A DNA stretch of 29,332 bases from Anaeromyxobacter_A sp035538735. GTDB lineage: Bacteria; Myxococcota; Myxococcia; Myxococcales; Anaeromyxobacteraceae. The position numbers and the translations under genes were made by a program. A model generated the notes under the pieces. It saw nothing but the letters and a program-made list of their open reading frames with translations. It did no database searches and was not told the DNA's origin. The stretch is from assembly GCA_035538735.1 (NCBI GenBank), contig DATLJU010000038.1, forward strand, positions 1 to 29,332, in the 5' to 3' direction. Of this stretch, positions 14,185 to 21,199 are shown piece after piece; the stretch's first letter is position 1, and each line of letters opens with the position of its first letter.

Positions 14185-15216
14185 ATGGAGACCATCCTCT
14201 TCCTCAGCCACACCGAGCAGGACGGCACCCTGTCGCGCGCGTCGCTGGAGGCGCTCGCCGCCGCCCGCGGCCTGGCCGACGGCACGAAGGGCCAGCTCGT
14301 CGTGGGCGTCTTCGGCGAGCAGACGGCCCCCGCCGCGGCCCAGCTCGCGGGGAGCGGCGCAAAGCGCGCGCTCGCCGTGACGAGCGCCGATCTCGCCGCC
14401 GCGCGCTACGCGAGCGACGCGGCCGCCGCCGAGGCGCTGGCCCGCGCTGCGGGGGCCACGGTGGTCGTCGCGCCGGCCACCTCGCGCCTCTCGCGCGTGC
14501 TGGCAGGCGTCTCGCACCGGCTCGGCGGCAAGGTCGACACCCACGCCACCGCCGTCGGCGCTCCCGACGGCGCTCCCACGGTGACGCGCTGGTTCTACCG
14601 GCAGCGCATGGAGGCCACCCTGCGCCGGTCCGCCCGGCCGTGGTTCGTCACCGTGGAGGCCGGCACCCAGCCCGCGTTCCGCGGCGAGGGGGCTGCCCCC
14701 GCGCTCGAGGCGGTGACCCTGGCGCTGACGGACGACCAGCGCCGGACGAAGGTGATCGGCTTCCGCGCGCCGGAGGCCCAGGCGCAGACCATCCGCCCTG
14801 ACGCGAAGCTGCTCTTCGTGGCGGGCGCCGGGTGGACCAAGAAGCAGGCGGACGGCAAGCCACACCTCGACCAGGCGGAGCAGCTCATCCTCGGCTTCAT
14901 CGGGAAGGCGAAGGCCTCGCTCGGCTCGTCGAAGTCGATGACCGACCTCGCCACCGAAGGACATGGAGTCATGAACTTCATGACCCACCTCAACCAGGTG
15001 GGCCAGACCGGCTCGACCCCGCGCCACGCGAAGGGGCTCGCCACCTGCTGCCACGGCGAGGAGCCGCACGTGGTCGGCTGGCGCTTCATCAACGAGCGGC
15101 GCGCCGTCAACCTCGACCCGAACTGCGGGTGGGCGCGCGGCAAGGCCGACGTGGTGTACGTGGCCGACGCCTTCGCGGTCATGGAGAAGGTGAACGCGCT
15201 GCTGTCGCGCTCGTAG
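14185..15216 (+). CDS. etfA: Electron transfer flavoprotein, alpha subunit (divergent)
   Basis: A 343-residue ETF alpha/FixB homologue. The N-terminal domain starts ILFLSHTEQDGTLSRASLEAL and has VVAPATSRLSRVLAGVSHRLGG near residues 92-113, the usual VLxxxTxxGRDLAPRxAxxL position. The C-terminal FAD domain keeps LLFVAGAGW and NQVGQTG, but the classic motifs SRxxVDxG, GISGAxQHxxGM and INxDxxAPIFxxADYG are replaced by SSKSMTD, ATCCHGEEPHVVG and VNLDPNCGWARGKADVVYVAD. It therefore probably still binds FAD but with altered contacts, which could shift its redox potential. The ATG at 14185 has GAAGGAGTAGGGGA in front. A hairpin directly after the stop marks the end of the operon. Assignment is good from position in the operon and the QTG and FAD-fold remnants; whether it bifurcates cannot be told. 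Confidence 0.8.
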   Translation: METILFLSHTEQDGTLSRASLEALAAARGLADGTKGQLVVGVFGEQTAPAAAQLAGSGAKRALAVTSADLAAARYASDAAAAEALARAAGATVVVAPATSRLSRVLAGVSHRLGGKVDTHATAVGAPDGAPTVTRWFYRQRMEATLRRSARPWFVTVEAGTQPAFRGEGAAPALEAVTLALTDDQRRTKVIGFRAPEAQAQTIRPDAKLLFVAGAGWTKKQADGKPHLDQAEQLILGFIGKAKASLGSSKSMTDLATEGHGVMNFMTHLNQVGQTGSTPRHAKGLATCCHGEEPHVVGWRFINERRAVNLDPNCGWARGKADVVYVADAFAVMEKVNALLSRS

Positions 15217-15236
15217 AGCGCTGGCCTACCGGCGCT
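15217..15236 (+). terminator. Hairpin at the end of the ETF operon
   Basis: AGCGCTGG (15217-15224), loop CCTA, CCGGCGCT (15229-15236): eight pairs including one G-U, starting at the first base after the etfA stop. No T-run follows. Confidence 0.55.
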
Positions 15237-15283
15237 ATCGCGGTCGAGGCGGACCCAGGGTCAGCACTTGGCCTCGCGGACAC

Positions 15284-15316
15284 GTCTGTTCCCTGTCAGA
15301 CACCTCGGTTACAGGG
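15284..15316 (+). promoter_or_regulatory. Two mutually exclusive stem-loops before uraA
   Basis: GTCTG (15284-15288) can pair with CAGAC (15297-15301), while CCCTGT (15291-15296), which lies in that loop, can pair with ACAGGG (15311-15316). The two stems interleave and cannot form together. This might be a leader switch or chance in a short region; no known pyrimidine-sensing motif is recognised. Confidence 0.25.
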
Positions 15317-15348
15317 TGGCACCGCGCCGAGCCCGCCGCTCGGCCGTC

Positions 15349-15364
15349 GCCCGCGCGCGCGGGC
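15349..15364. repeat. 16-bp perfect palindrome before uraA
   Basis: GCCCGCGCGCGCGGGC is self-complementary over all 16 bases and lies just upstream of the GGAGAGGG ribosome site of uraA. It could be an operator, a hairpin limiting translation, or part of the GC-rich intergenic element family seen elsewhere in the window. Confidence 0.45.
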
Positions 15365-15380
15365 AGGGAGAGGGACCTTC

Positions 15381-16691
15381 ATGAGCCAGCCGAGGACCGT
15401 CGACGTCGGGGAGCGCCTGCCGCTCCTGCAGAGCATCCCGCTCAGCCTCCAGCACCTGTTCGCCATGTTCGGGGCGACCGTGCTCGTCCCGTATCTCGTC
15501 GGGCTCGACACCTCGGTGACGCTCTTCTCGAGCGGGCTCGGGACGCTGCTCTACATCTTCATCACCAAGGGGAAGGTCCCGGCCTACCTCGGCTCCTCCT
15601 TCGCCTTCATCGGCGCGCTGACGGTGCTGCTCGGCGTGAAGCCGGGCCAGGTCGCCGATCCCGGCCACATCGCGGTCGCCATGGGCGGCTGCGTCGTGGT
15701 CGGGCTCATCTACGTCGCGGTCGCCTTCGCCATCGCGCGCTTCGGCACGCGCTGGATCGACAACCTCCTGCCGCCGGTGGTCATCGGCTCCGTCGTGATC
15801 GTGATCGGCCTCGGGCTCGCTCGCGTGGCGGTGGACATGGCGACCGGGGCCGCCATCGGCGGGTACAGCGCGAGCTCGTTCGCCGTGGCGCTCGTCGCGC
15901 TCGCGATCGCCATCTGCGCGGCCACCTTCCTCCGCGGCTTCCTCGGCGTCATCCCGATCCTGATCGGGATCGTCGGCGGGTACCTCGTCTCGCTGGCCAT
16001 GGGCAAGGTGGACTTCGCTCCGGTGGCGTCGGCGCAGGCCTTCGCGGTGCCACAGTTCGTGCTGCCGCGGCTGACCTGGGGCGCGGTGCTGGCGCTCGCG
16101 CCGATCTCGCTCGTCGTCATCACCGAGCACATCGGCCACCTCATCGTGACGAACCGGGTCTGCAACCGCGACTTCTTCAAGGAGCCGGGCCTCCACCGGT
16201 CGCTCGCGGGCGACGGCGTGGCGACGGCGGTGGCCGGGATGATGGGCGGCCCGCCCAACACCACCTACGGCGAGAACATCGGGGTCATGGCCATCACGCG
16301 CGTGTTCAGCGTGTGGGTGATCGGCGGCGCGGCGGTGATCGCCATCGTCATGTCGTTCGTCCCCAAGATCGGGATGCTCATCCACACCATCCCGGTGCCG
16401 GTCATGGGCGGCATCTGCATCCTGCTCTTCGGCATCATCGGCTCGCAGGGGGTGCGCATGCTGGTCGAGGCGGGGATCGACTTCTCGCAGAAGCGCAACC
16501 TCATCATCGCGTCCGTCATCCTGGTCATCGGGATCGGCGGCGCCCACGTCCAGATCGGAGGCGTGGAGTTCTCGGAGATGCCGCTCGCCACGTACGTCGG
16601 CATCCTGCTGAACCTCGTCCTGCCCCGGTCGAAGGAGCTGGAGGGCGACAGCGCTCCTGCCGTCGCGGCGCTGGACGCTCCGGACGTCTAG
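15381..16691 (+). CDS. uraA: Uracil permease (NCS2 family, UraA-type)
   Basis: A 436-residue inner-membrane uracil:proton symporter of the NCS2 family, close in length to E. coli UraA (429). The sequence is hydrophobic throughout, consistent with 14 helices. It carries SIPLSLQHLFAMFGATVLVP near the start (residues 18-37), a family hallmark, the motif VVITEHIGHLIVTNRV with E249 and H253 matching UraA E241 and H245, and GGPPNTTYGENIGVMAITR with E298 matching UraA E290; these contact uracil. GMLIHTIPVPVMGGICILLFG is the late conserved helix. The ATG at 15381 follows GGGAGAGGG; open codons upstream are a shadow of etfA. It has hairpins on both sides (15217-15236 and 16698-16724), so it appears monocistronic. 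Other NCS2 members move xanthine or urate, but the residues favour uracil. Confidence 0.9.
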   Translation: MSQPRTVDVGERLPLLQSIPLSLQHLFAMFGATVLVPYLVGLDTSVTLFSSGLGTLLYIFITKGKVPAYLGSSFAFIGALTVLLGVKPGQVADPGHIAVAMGGCVVVGLIYVAVAFAIARFGTRWIDNLLPPVVIGSVVIVIGLGLARVAVDMATGAAIGGYSASSFAVALVALAIAICAATFLRGFLGVIPILIGIVGGYLVSLAMGKVDFAPVASAQAFAVPQFVLPRLTWGAVLALAPISLVVITEHIGHLIVTNRVCNRDFFKEPGLHRSLAGDGVATAVAGMMGGPPNTTYGENIGVMAITRVFSVWVIGGAAVIAIVMSFVPKIGMLIHTIPVPVMGGICILLFGIIGSQGVRMLVEAGIDFSQKRNLIIASVILVIGIGGAHVQIGGVEFSEMPLATYVGILLNLVLPRSKELEGDSAPAVAALDAPDV

Positions 16692-16697
16692 CGTCGA

Positions 16698-16724
16698 GGT
16701 GGGGCGGGTACGCCCTGTCCCACC
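16698..16724 (+). terminator. Hairpin terminator after uraA
   Basis: The arm 16698-16708 pairs with 16713-16724 (GGTGGG with CCCACC at the base, GGG with CCC at the tip, one bulged T) around loop TACG. About eleven pairs, 6 bases after the uraA stop, with no T-run. Confidence 0.55.
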
Positions 16725-16881
16725 GCATCGCACAGGCGCCACGCCTCCGGCCTTCCCAGCTGTCGCGTTCCCGGGTGACGTCGCGCCGCCCAGCGGGGGA
16801 TCACCTCGCCATGTGACGCGCAGAAAAGAGGTCAGGAACTGGCGTCCGCGTCGAGAAGTGCATAACGTTTCAACCAGCTCG

Positions 16882-16916
16882 GTCCTGGCGACCGGGCTCT
16901 CGAGAGCGGCCAGGGC
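16882..16916 (+). promoter_or_regulatory. Antiterminator-like pairing in the msrA leader
   Basis: GTCCTGGC (16882-16889) can pair with GCCAGGGC (16909-16916) over eight pairs with one U-G, enclosing the self-complementary GCTCTCGAGAGC (16896-16907). The 3' arm of this stem is the 5' arm of the terminator at 16904-16938, so the two folds exclude each other. A weak promoter-like CATAAC (16861-16866) lies just upstream. No known riboswitch class is recognised. Confidence 0.4.
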
Positions 16917-16948
16917 AACGGGAGTTGCCCGGTCGCTCTTTGTCTTTT
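16904..16948 (+). terminator. Strong intrinsic terminator 11 bases before msrA
   Basis: The arm 16904-16919 pairs with 16924-16938 over fifteen pairs (one G-U) with a single bulged A at 16912 and tetraloop GGGA, followed by TTTGTCTTTT (16939-16948). It is the only plus-strand hairpin in the window with a proper T-tract, and it works in the plus direction only. Because uraA has its own hairpin 200 bases earlier, this one most likely ends a short leader or small RNA. Confidence 0.75.
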
Positions 16949-16959
16949 AGGCATCGGCC

Positions 16960-17616
16960 ATGTTCGGTCGATCGAAGCCGCTCGCCATCCCGCGACCCGA
17001 GGAGGCGCTCCCCGGCCGCGAGGAGCGCATGCCCATCCCGGACCGCCACGCGGTGCTCGGGCATCCACTCGCGCCGCCGTTCCCCGACGGCCTCGAGCGG
17101 GCGCTGTTCGGGATGGGTTGCTTCTGGGGTGCCGAGCGGAAGTTCTGGACGCGTCCGGGCGTCTACACGACCGCCGTCGGCTACGCAGGGGGGCACACGC
17201 CCAACCCGACGTACGAGGAGGTCTGCACGGGACGCACCGGCCACGTCGAGGTGGTGCTGGTGGTCTTCGATCCGCGCCAGATCGGCTACGACGACCTGCT
17301 GAGCATCTTCTGGGAGTCGCACGACCCGACCCAGGGCATGCGGCAGGGGAACGACGTCGGTACGCAGTACCGGTCGGCCGTCTACACGTTTGGCGAAGGG
17401 CAGCGGCGAGCCGCCGAGGCGTCGCGCGACGATTACCAGCGCCGGCTGGACGAGGCAGGGTACGGCGCGATCACGACCGAGATCCGCGACGCGCCCGAGC
17501 TCTATTACGCCGAGGCGTATCACCAGCAGTACCTGGAGAAGAACCCGGGCGGCTACTGTGGGCTGGGCGGGACCGGCGTGGCCTGCCCGACGTCCGCCGG
17601 CGTCCCCGCTACGTAG
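16960..17616 (+). CDS. msrA: Peptide-methionine (S)-S-oxide reductase
   Basis: A 218-residue enzyme that reduces methionine S-sulfoxide in proteins and free methionine, repairing oxidative damage with thioredoxin as reductant. The catalytic motif FGMGCFWGAER has the nucleophile C54. VGYAGGHTPNPTYEEVCTG, WESHDPTQGMRQGNDVGTQYRS (two parts of the conserved core) and YHQQYLEKNPGGYCG follow. C200 and C209 in GYCGLGGTGVAC are the recycling cysteines as in E. coli MsrA (C198, C206), with one extra residue between them. The N-terminus (EEALPGREERMPIPDRHAVLGH) matches the E. coli long form and supports the ATG at 16960 over the internal ATG at 17029. The only ribosome site is AGG directly behind the T-tract of the terminator. 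No Sec or lipoprotein signal, so it is cytosolic. Two hairpin repeats follow the stop. Confidence 0.95.
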   Translation: MFGRSKPLAIPRPEEALPGREERMPIPDRHAVLGHPLAPPFPDGLERALFGMGCFWGAERKFWTRPGVYTTAVGYAGGHTPNPTYEEVCTGRTGHVEVVLVVFDPRQIGYDDLLSIFWESHDPTQGMRQGNDVGTQYRSAVYTFGEGQRRAAEASRDDYQRRLDEAGYGAITTEIRDAPELYYAEAYHQQYLEKNPGGYCGLGGTGVACPTSAGVPAT

Positions 17617-17644
17617 GCGCGGGGCGCGACCTGTCCCCTGGTCG

Positions 17645-17696
17645 CGTTCGCCCTTCGACTACGCGCCGCTGCGCGGCGCTACGCTCGGGGCGAACG
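17645..17696. repeat. 52-bp cruciform-like intergenic element
   Basis: CGTTCGCCC (17645-17653) and GGGCGAACG (17688-17696) are exact inverted repeats; inside them GCGCCGC (17663-17669) and GCGGCGC (17673-17679) form a second stem with loop TGC. It lies between the convergent msrA and glycerate kinase genes. Nested GC-rich palindromes of this type recur in many high-GC genomes and may act as bidirectional terminators. Confidence 0.6.
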
Positions 17697-17724
17697 GAGA
17701 GCTGCTCTTCACGTCGCCTTTCGT

Positions 17725-17746
17725 AGGGCGGGGGCTCGTCCCCCGC
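17725..17746. repeat. Dispersed hairpin repeat, copy 2
   Basis: Identical over 22 bases to 11376-11397; core stem 17728-17734 with 17740-17746, loop CTCGT. It ends 4 bases from the stop of the minus-strand glycerate kinase gene and could help end that transcript. Confidence 0.65.
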
Positions 17747-17750
17747 CGCC

Positions 17751-18896
17751 TCACCTCCGCAGGCCCGCCCCGACCTTGATGAGGCGGCAGGCGCGGGCGG
17801 CGGCGGCCTCGACCAGCTCGGCCCCACGCGCCATCGCCTCCTCGAGCGGCATGGCCTGGGGGACCGCGGAGGCGAGCGCGTCGATGCCCTTCGCGAGCAC
17901 GTCGTCGGCGCCGTCACCGAGCCCGCCGGCGAGGCACACCACCGGGACGCCGTGGCGCTTCGCGGCCTGGGCCACGCCCACCGGGGCCTTGCCCATGGCG
18001 GTCTGGAAGTCCGTCCGCCCCTCGCCGGTGAGGACGAGGTCGGCGCCGCGCACCAGCTCGACGAAGCCGGTCGTCTCGAGCACGATGTCGACCCCGGGCC
18101 GCAGGCGGGCAGGGGTGAAGAAGAGGAGACCGGCGCCGAGCCCTCCCGCCGCGCCCGCGCCGGGGTGGAGCGCCACGTCGCGCCCGGTGGCGGCCTGCGC
18201 GACGCGGGCGTAGTGACCGAGGGCGGCGTCGAGCTCGGCCACCATCTGCGGGGTGGCGCCCTTCTGCGGTCCGTAGACGGCCGAGGCGCCGCGGGGACCG
18301 GTGAGCGGGTTGTCGACGTCGCAGGCGACGAGGATCTCGGCGGACGCGAGGCGCGAGTCGAGACCGGCCAGGTCGATGCGCGCCAGCCGCCCCAGGGCGG
18401 CGCCCCCCTCCGGCAACTCGGCCCCGGCGGCGTCGAGGAAGCGAACCCCGAGCGCGCGGGCGAGACCCGTGCCGCCGTCGTTCGTGGCGCTGCCGCCGAT
18501 GCCGATCACGAGCTTGGCGAGCCCGGCCTCGAGGGCGGTGCGCACGAGCTCGCCCGTCCCGTAGGTGCTCGTGACGCGAGGGTCGCGCCGGTCCTTCGGC
18601 ACGAGCGGCAGGCCGGACGCGGCCGCCATCTCGATCACCGCCGTCTGGCCGTCGCCGAGCACGCCCCACCGCGCCAAGACCGGTTCGCCGAGCGGGCCGC
18701 GCACGGTTCGCTGCTCGAGCCGCCCGCGCGTGGCGGTGACGAGCGCCTCGACGGTGCCCTCGCCGCCGTCGGCGATCGGCACCTGCCGCACCTCGGCGTC
18801 GGGGAACACGGCGCGCACCCCGCGCTCCATGGCCTGCGCCACGCCGAGCGCGGAGACGCTCCCCTTGAACGAGTCGGGGGCGATGACGACGCGCAT
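17751..18896 (-). CDS. Glycerate 2-kinase (GlxK/GarK family)
   Basis: A 381-residue kinase phosphorylating D-glycerate at the 2-position, feeding 2-phosphoglycerate into glycolysis. It opens with the family motif MRVVIAPDSFKGSVSALGVA (1-20) and shows VPIADGGEGTVEALV (39-53), IEMAAASGL, STYGTGELVRTAL, the glycine-rich LVIGIGGSATNDGGTGLARA (about 129-148), CDVDNPLTGPRGASAVYGPQKGA (two conserved blocks near 190-212) and VLTGEGRTDFQTAMGKAPVGVA (near 285-306). The length matches E. coli GarK/GlxK (381). The ATG at 18896 follows GAGGAGGCC (minus strand). It lies 28 bases downstream of the lactate permease gene in the same direction, so the pair is probably an operon for uptake and use of short hydroxy acids. 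The permease may bring in glycolate or lactate rather than glycerate; this cannot be settled here. Confidence 0.92.
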   Translation of the reverse strand: MRVVIAPDSFKGSVSALGVAQAMERGVRAVFPDAEVRQVPIADGGEGTVEALVTATRGRLEQRTVRGPLGEPVLARWGVLGDGQTAVIEMAAASGLPLVPKDRRDPRVTSTYGTGELVRTALEAGLAKLVIGIGGSATNDGGTGLARALGVRFLDAAGAELPEGGAALGRLARIDLAGLDSRLASAEILVACDVDNPLTGPRGASAVYGPQKGATPQMVAELDAALGHYARVAQAATGRDVALHPGAGAAGGLGAGLLFFTPARLRPGVDIVLETTGFVELVRGADLVLTGEGRTDFQTAMGKAPVGVAQAAKRHGVPVVCLAGGLGDGADDVLAKGIDALASAVPQAMPLEEAMARGAELVEAAAARACRLIKVGAGLRR

Positions 18897-18924
18897 TTGG
18901 CCTCCTCGGCTCCTGGGCTGGGCG

Positions 18925-20544
18925 CTACGGCACGAACTGCGGGACGGCGAACGCGTACAGCCAGACCATCGCGGCGACCACCACCAGGTACATGACCGTG
19001 TACTTGACGGTCTGCCGCATGATGCGCCCCTCCTGGTTGAGGAGGCCGACGGCGGTGGCGGCGATGACGATGCTCTGCGGCGAGATCATCTTTCCGGCCG
19101 GGCTGCCCGCGTTTCCGCCGGAAGCCATGAGGATGTCGGAGAGGCCGAGCCCGTGCGCGGTGAGCTTCTGCAGGTTCCCGAACAGGGCGTTCGAGGAGGT
19201 GTTCGATCCCGTCAGGAAGACGCCGAGGGTACCGAACACCGGCGAGAGGACCGGATACACGTACGCCGAGACATGGCTCGCGATGCCGTTCGCGAGCGTC
19301 GCGACCATCGAGATCTGCTTCACGCCGAGGGTGCCCCACACCGCCAGCTTCGTCTTCGGATCGACGATGGGCAGCGCCAGGTTCATCACCTCCGACATGG
19401 AGAGGATGGAGGCGACCGCCACGAAGGACGGGATCATCTGCTTGAACGTCTTCCCGAACTGCTCCCCGAAGCTCCTCGGCCGGATGCCCAGGAATGGGAA
19501 CGCGATGAGCCCGGCGAGCAGCATGATCGTCCCCGGGCTCTGCAGCCAGGTGAACTTGTAGAGCTTCCCCGGGTTGTAGATCTGGAACTGGACGAGCATC
19601 CACTCCCAGTCCTTGGCCGTGCCGTTGAAGTACCGCTTCGTCGCGTCGAGGTTGACCGCGATGACGAGGATGGCGAGCAGGAGGTAGGGCAGCCAGGAGA
19701 GGAACAGCTCCCTCGGGTGGAACTCGCGCGGCCTCGCCATGGTCGCGCCCTCGCCGTCGAAGAGCCACGGGTCGATCTTCATGGCGCGGGAGAGGAAGAG
19801 GGCGGTGGCGGTGAGGCAGACGAGCGACGCCACGACGGCGGTGAGCTCCGCGTTGACGAAGTTCGAGACGAGGAACTGCGTCACGGAGAAGCTGAGGCCG
19901 GCCACGAGCACCGCCGGCAGCGCCCCCTTGAGGCCGCGCCCCCGCGACATGGCGAACACGGTCGCGAACGCCATGAGGAACGACATGGGGGCCATGAGGC
20001 GCCCCGACATCTGCGAGAGCCTCATGAGGTCGAGCTGGGTGGTGCCGGCCAGCGTGACGGTCGGGATGGCGAGCGAGCCGAACGGCACCGGGCCCGTGTT
20101 CGCGACGAGGCACACCAGCGCCGCCATCATCGGCTCGTAGCCGAGGCCGATCAGGATGCTGGCGGGGATGGCGACGGGCGCGCCGAAGCCGCAGATGCCC
20201 TCGAGGAAGGCGCCGAACCCGAAGCCGATGAGCAGCGCCTGCGCGCGTCGGTCGACCGTCAGGTTGGCCATCGCGCCCTGCATCCGGTCCATCCACCCGG
20301 TCGACTTGAGGGTGTTGTAGACGACGAGCGCGCCGAACGGGATGTACATGATCGGGAAGATCCCGAAGAGCGCCCCTTGCAGCGCCGCGAGCAGCGTCAC
20401 CTTGGCGGGCAGGTGGAACCCGACCATGGCGACGAGGACGGTGACCGCCCAGGCGATGGGCGCCACCTTCACGGCGGGCCTCATCAGGATGGGCAATCCG
20501 ACGAGCAGGACGAGGAGCGGCAGGGCTGCAGCGAGAGCGGCCAT
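18925..20544 (-). CDS. lctP: L-lactate permease family transporter
   Basis: A 539-residue polytopic inner-membrane transporter of the LctP/LldP family (typical 530-560 residues), which takes up lactate and glycolate with protons. Hydrophobic helices cover nearly the whole length. Family signatures include IPFGALVVYNTLKSTG (about 68-83), GFGFGAFLEGICGFGAPVAIPA (two blocks near 107-128), ANTGPVPFGSLAIP (near 147-160), LSPVFGTLGVFLTGSNTSSN (near 430-449) and GGNAGSPAGKMISPQSIVIA (near 475-494). The ATG at 20544 follows AGAGAGGA on the minus strand; the open frame continues to 20841 but that stretch includes the terminator of the upstream genes. Promoter region elements are listed separately. Glycerate kinase follows 28 bases downstream. 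Anaeromyxobacter-type organisms use lactate as an electron donor, which would fit. Confidence 0.92.
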   Translation of the reverse strand: MAALAAALPLLVLLVGLPILMRPAVKVAPIAWAVTVLVAMVGFHLPAKVTLLAALQGALFGIFPIMYIPFGALVVYNTLKSTGWMDRMQGAMANLTVDRRAQALLIGFGFGAFLEGICGFGAPVAIPASILIGLGYEPMMAALVCLVANTGPVPFGSLAIPTVTLAGTTQLDLMRLSQMSGRLMAPMSFLMAFATVFAMSRGRGLKGALPAVLVAGLSFSVTQFLVSNFVNAELTAVVASLVCLTATALFLSRAMKIDPWLFDGEGATMARPREFHPRELFLSWLPYLLLAILVIAVNLDATKRYFNGTAKDWEWMLVQFQIYNPGKLYKFTWLQSPGTIMLLAGLIAFPFLGIRPRSFGEQFGKTFKQMIPSFVAVASILSMSEVMNLALPIVDPKTKLAVWGTLGVKQISMVATLANGIASHVSAYVYPVLSPVFGTLGVFLTGSNTSSNALFGNLQKLTAHGLGLSDILMASGGNAGSPAGKMISPQSIVIAATAVGLLNQEGRIMRQTVKYTVMYLVVVAAMVWLYAFAVPQFVP

Positions 20545-20631
20545 CGAGGAGTCCTCTCTTGGTTTCAGGAGCGCGCCGAGCGGGCGCGATCCTAGCAGAG
20601 TGACTCCCCGTGCGGGTCTCATATTGCGCGG

Positions 20632-20665
20632 CGCTTGCCCGATATCGCGCGGTACCGCTTGCCCG
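20632..20665 (-). promoter_or_regulatory. Direct-repeat activator-like sites before lctP
   Basis: CGCTTGCCCG occurs at 20632-20641 and again at 20656-20665, 24 bases apart (read on the minus strand as CGGGCAAGCG). Each copy is preceded on the plus strand by GCGCGG, directly in one case and three bases away in the other. A -10-like TAGGAT lies at 20594-20589 on the minus strand with no good -35 box, so the repeats would fall near -50 and -75, as for activator sites. No regulator gene is nearby. Confidence 0.4.
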
Positions 20666-20689
20666 TTTGCGCCTCGCCTCCATTCAGAT

Positions 20690-20721
20690 GACAAAAACAA
20701 GGCGCCGGCATGACCGGCGCC
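20690..20721 (-). terminator. Intrinsic terminator of the paralogous membrane-protein pair
   Basis: On the minus strand GGCGCCGG, loop TCATG, CCGGCGCC (20721 down to 20701), then TTGTTTTTGT (20700-20691). The perfect 8-bp stem plus T-tract is a textbook Rho-independent terminator, 26 bases after the stop of the gene ending at 20747. Confidence 0.85.
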
Positions 20722-20746
20722 CTGCTCCCCCCGCAAGTGATGTCGG

Positions 20747-21163
20747 CTACGAGCCGCGTCGCTTGGCGTCGATCTCGCCCTGCAGCGCGTCGATGCGCTC
20801 GTCCTTGGCCGGCGCACCGGCGCCCTTCTCGCTCGCCTCACCGGTGAGGTGCGCCTCGCCGGCCACGAAGGGCGGCGCCACCGTGGCGGCGACCTCGCGG
20901 GCTCCGGCGTGGCCGATCCGGGCCAGCTTCTTCCCGAGCGCGTAGGCGGTCACGCCGAAGCCGATGAAGGGGAGCGCGACCACGAAGAGCCCGCCCAGCA
21001 CCGGCGCCGCCACCAGGACCAGCGCCACCGGCACGCGCGTGTAGCTGCGCTCCTTGCCACCCGGGAGCTCGCCGCCGTCGCGCATCACGTGCGCGAATCC
21101 GAAGGAGCTCGTGTCCACGTAGTAACCGCTCTTCACCCGCATCCCGCCGGCGTAGGTCGTCAT
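20747..21163 (-). CDS. Small membrane protein, paralogue of the upstream gene
   Basis: A 138-residue protein of unknown function. The N-terminus (residues 1-42) is polar and contains GMRVKSGYYVDTSS and GELPGG; residues about 44-78 are hydrophobic (VPVALVLVAAPVLGGLFVV then ALPFIGFGVTAYALG) and form one or two membrane segments; the tail carries EVAATVAPPF and the striking GEAHLTG at 102-108, then a charged helix ending in AKRRGS. It aligns without gaps to the protein encoded just upstream through residue 108, including GYY, LPG, VP, APV, LPF-GF, EVAAT and GEAHLTG. The ATG at 21163 follows CGGAGGAC. The 36-base spacing and a shared terminator at 20721-20691 mean one operon. No family name is recognised. 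Confidence 0.75.
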   Translation of the reverse strand: MTTYAGGMRVKSGYYVDTSSFGFAHVMRDGGELPGGKERSYTRVPVALVLVAAPVLGGLFVVALPFIGFGVTAYALGKKLARIGHAGAREVAATVAPPFVAGEAHLTGEASEKGAGAPAKDERIDALQGEIDAKRRGS

Positions 21164-21199
21164 GGCCGCGTCCTCCGTGTCATCGTGTCCGAGCCCAGG

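Noticed and set aside
16882..16948. Known SAM, c-di-GMP or cobalamin riboswitch before msrA
   Set aside because: None of the conserved cores of those classes was found; only generic stem competition is seen.
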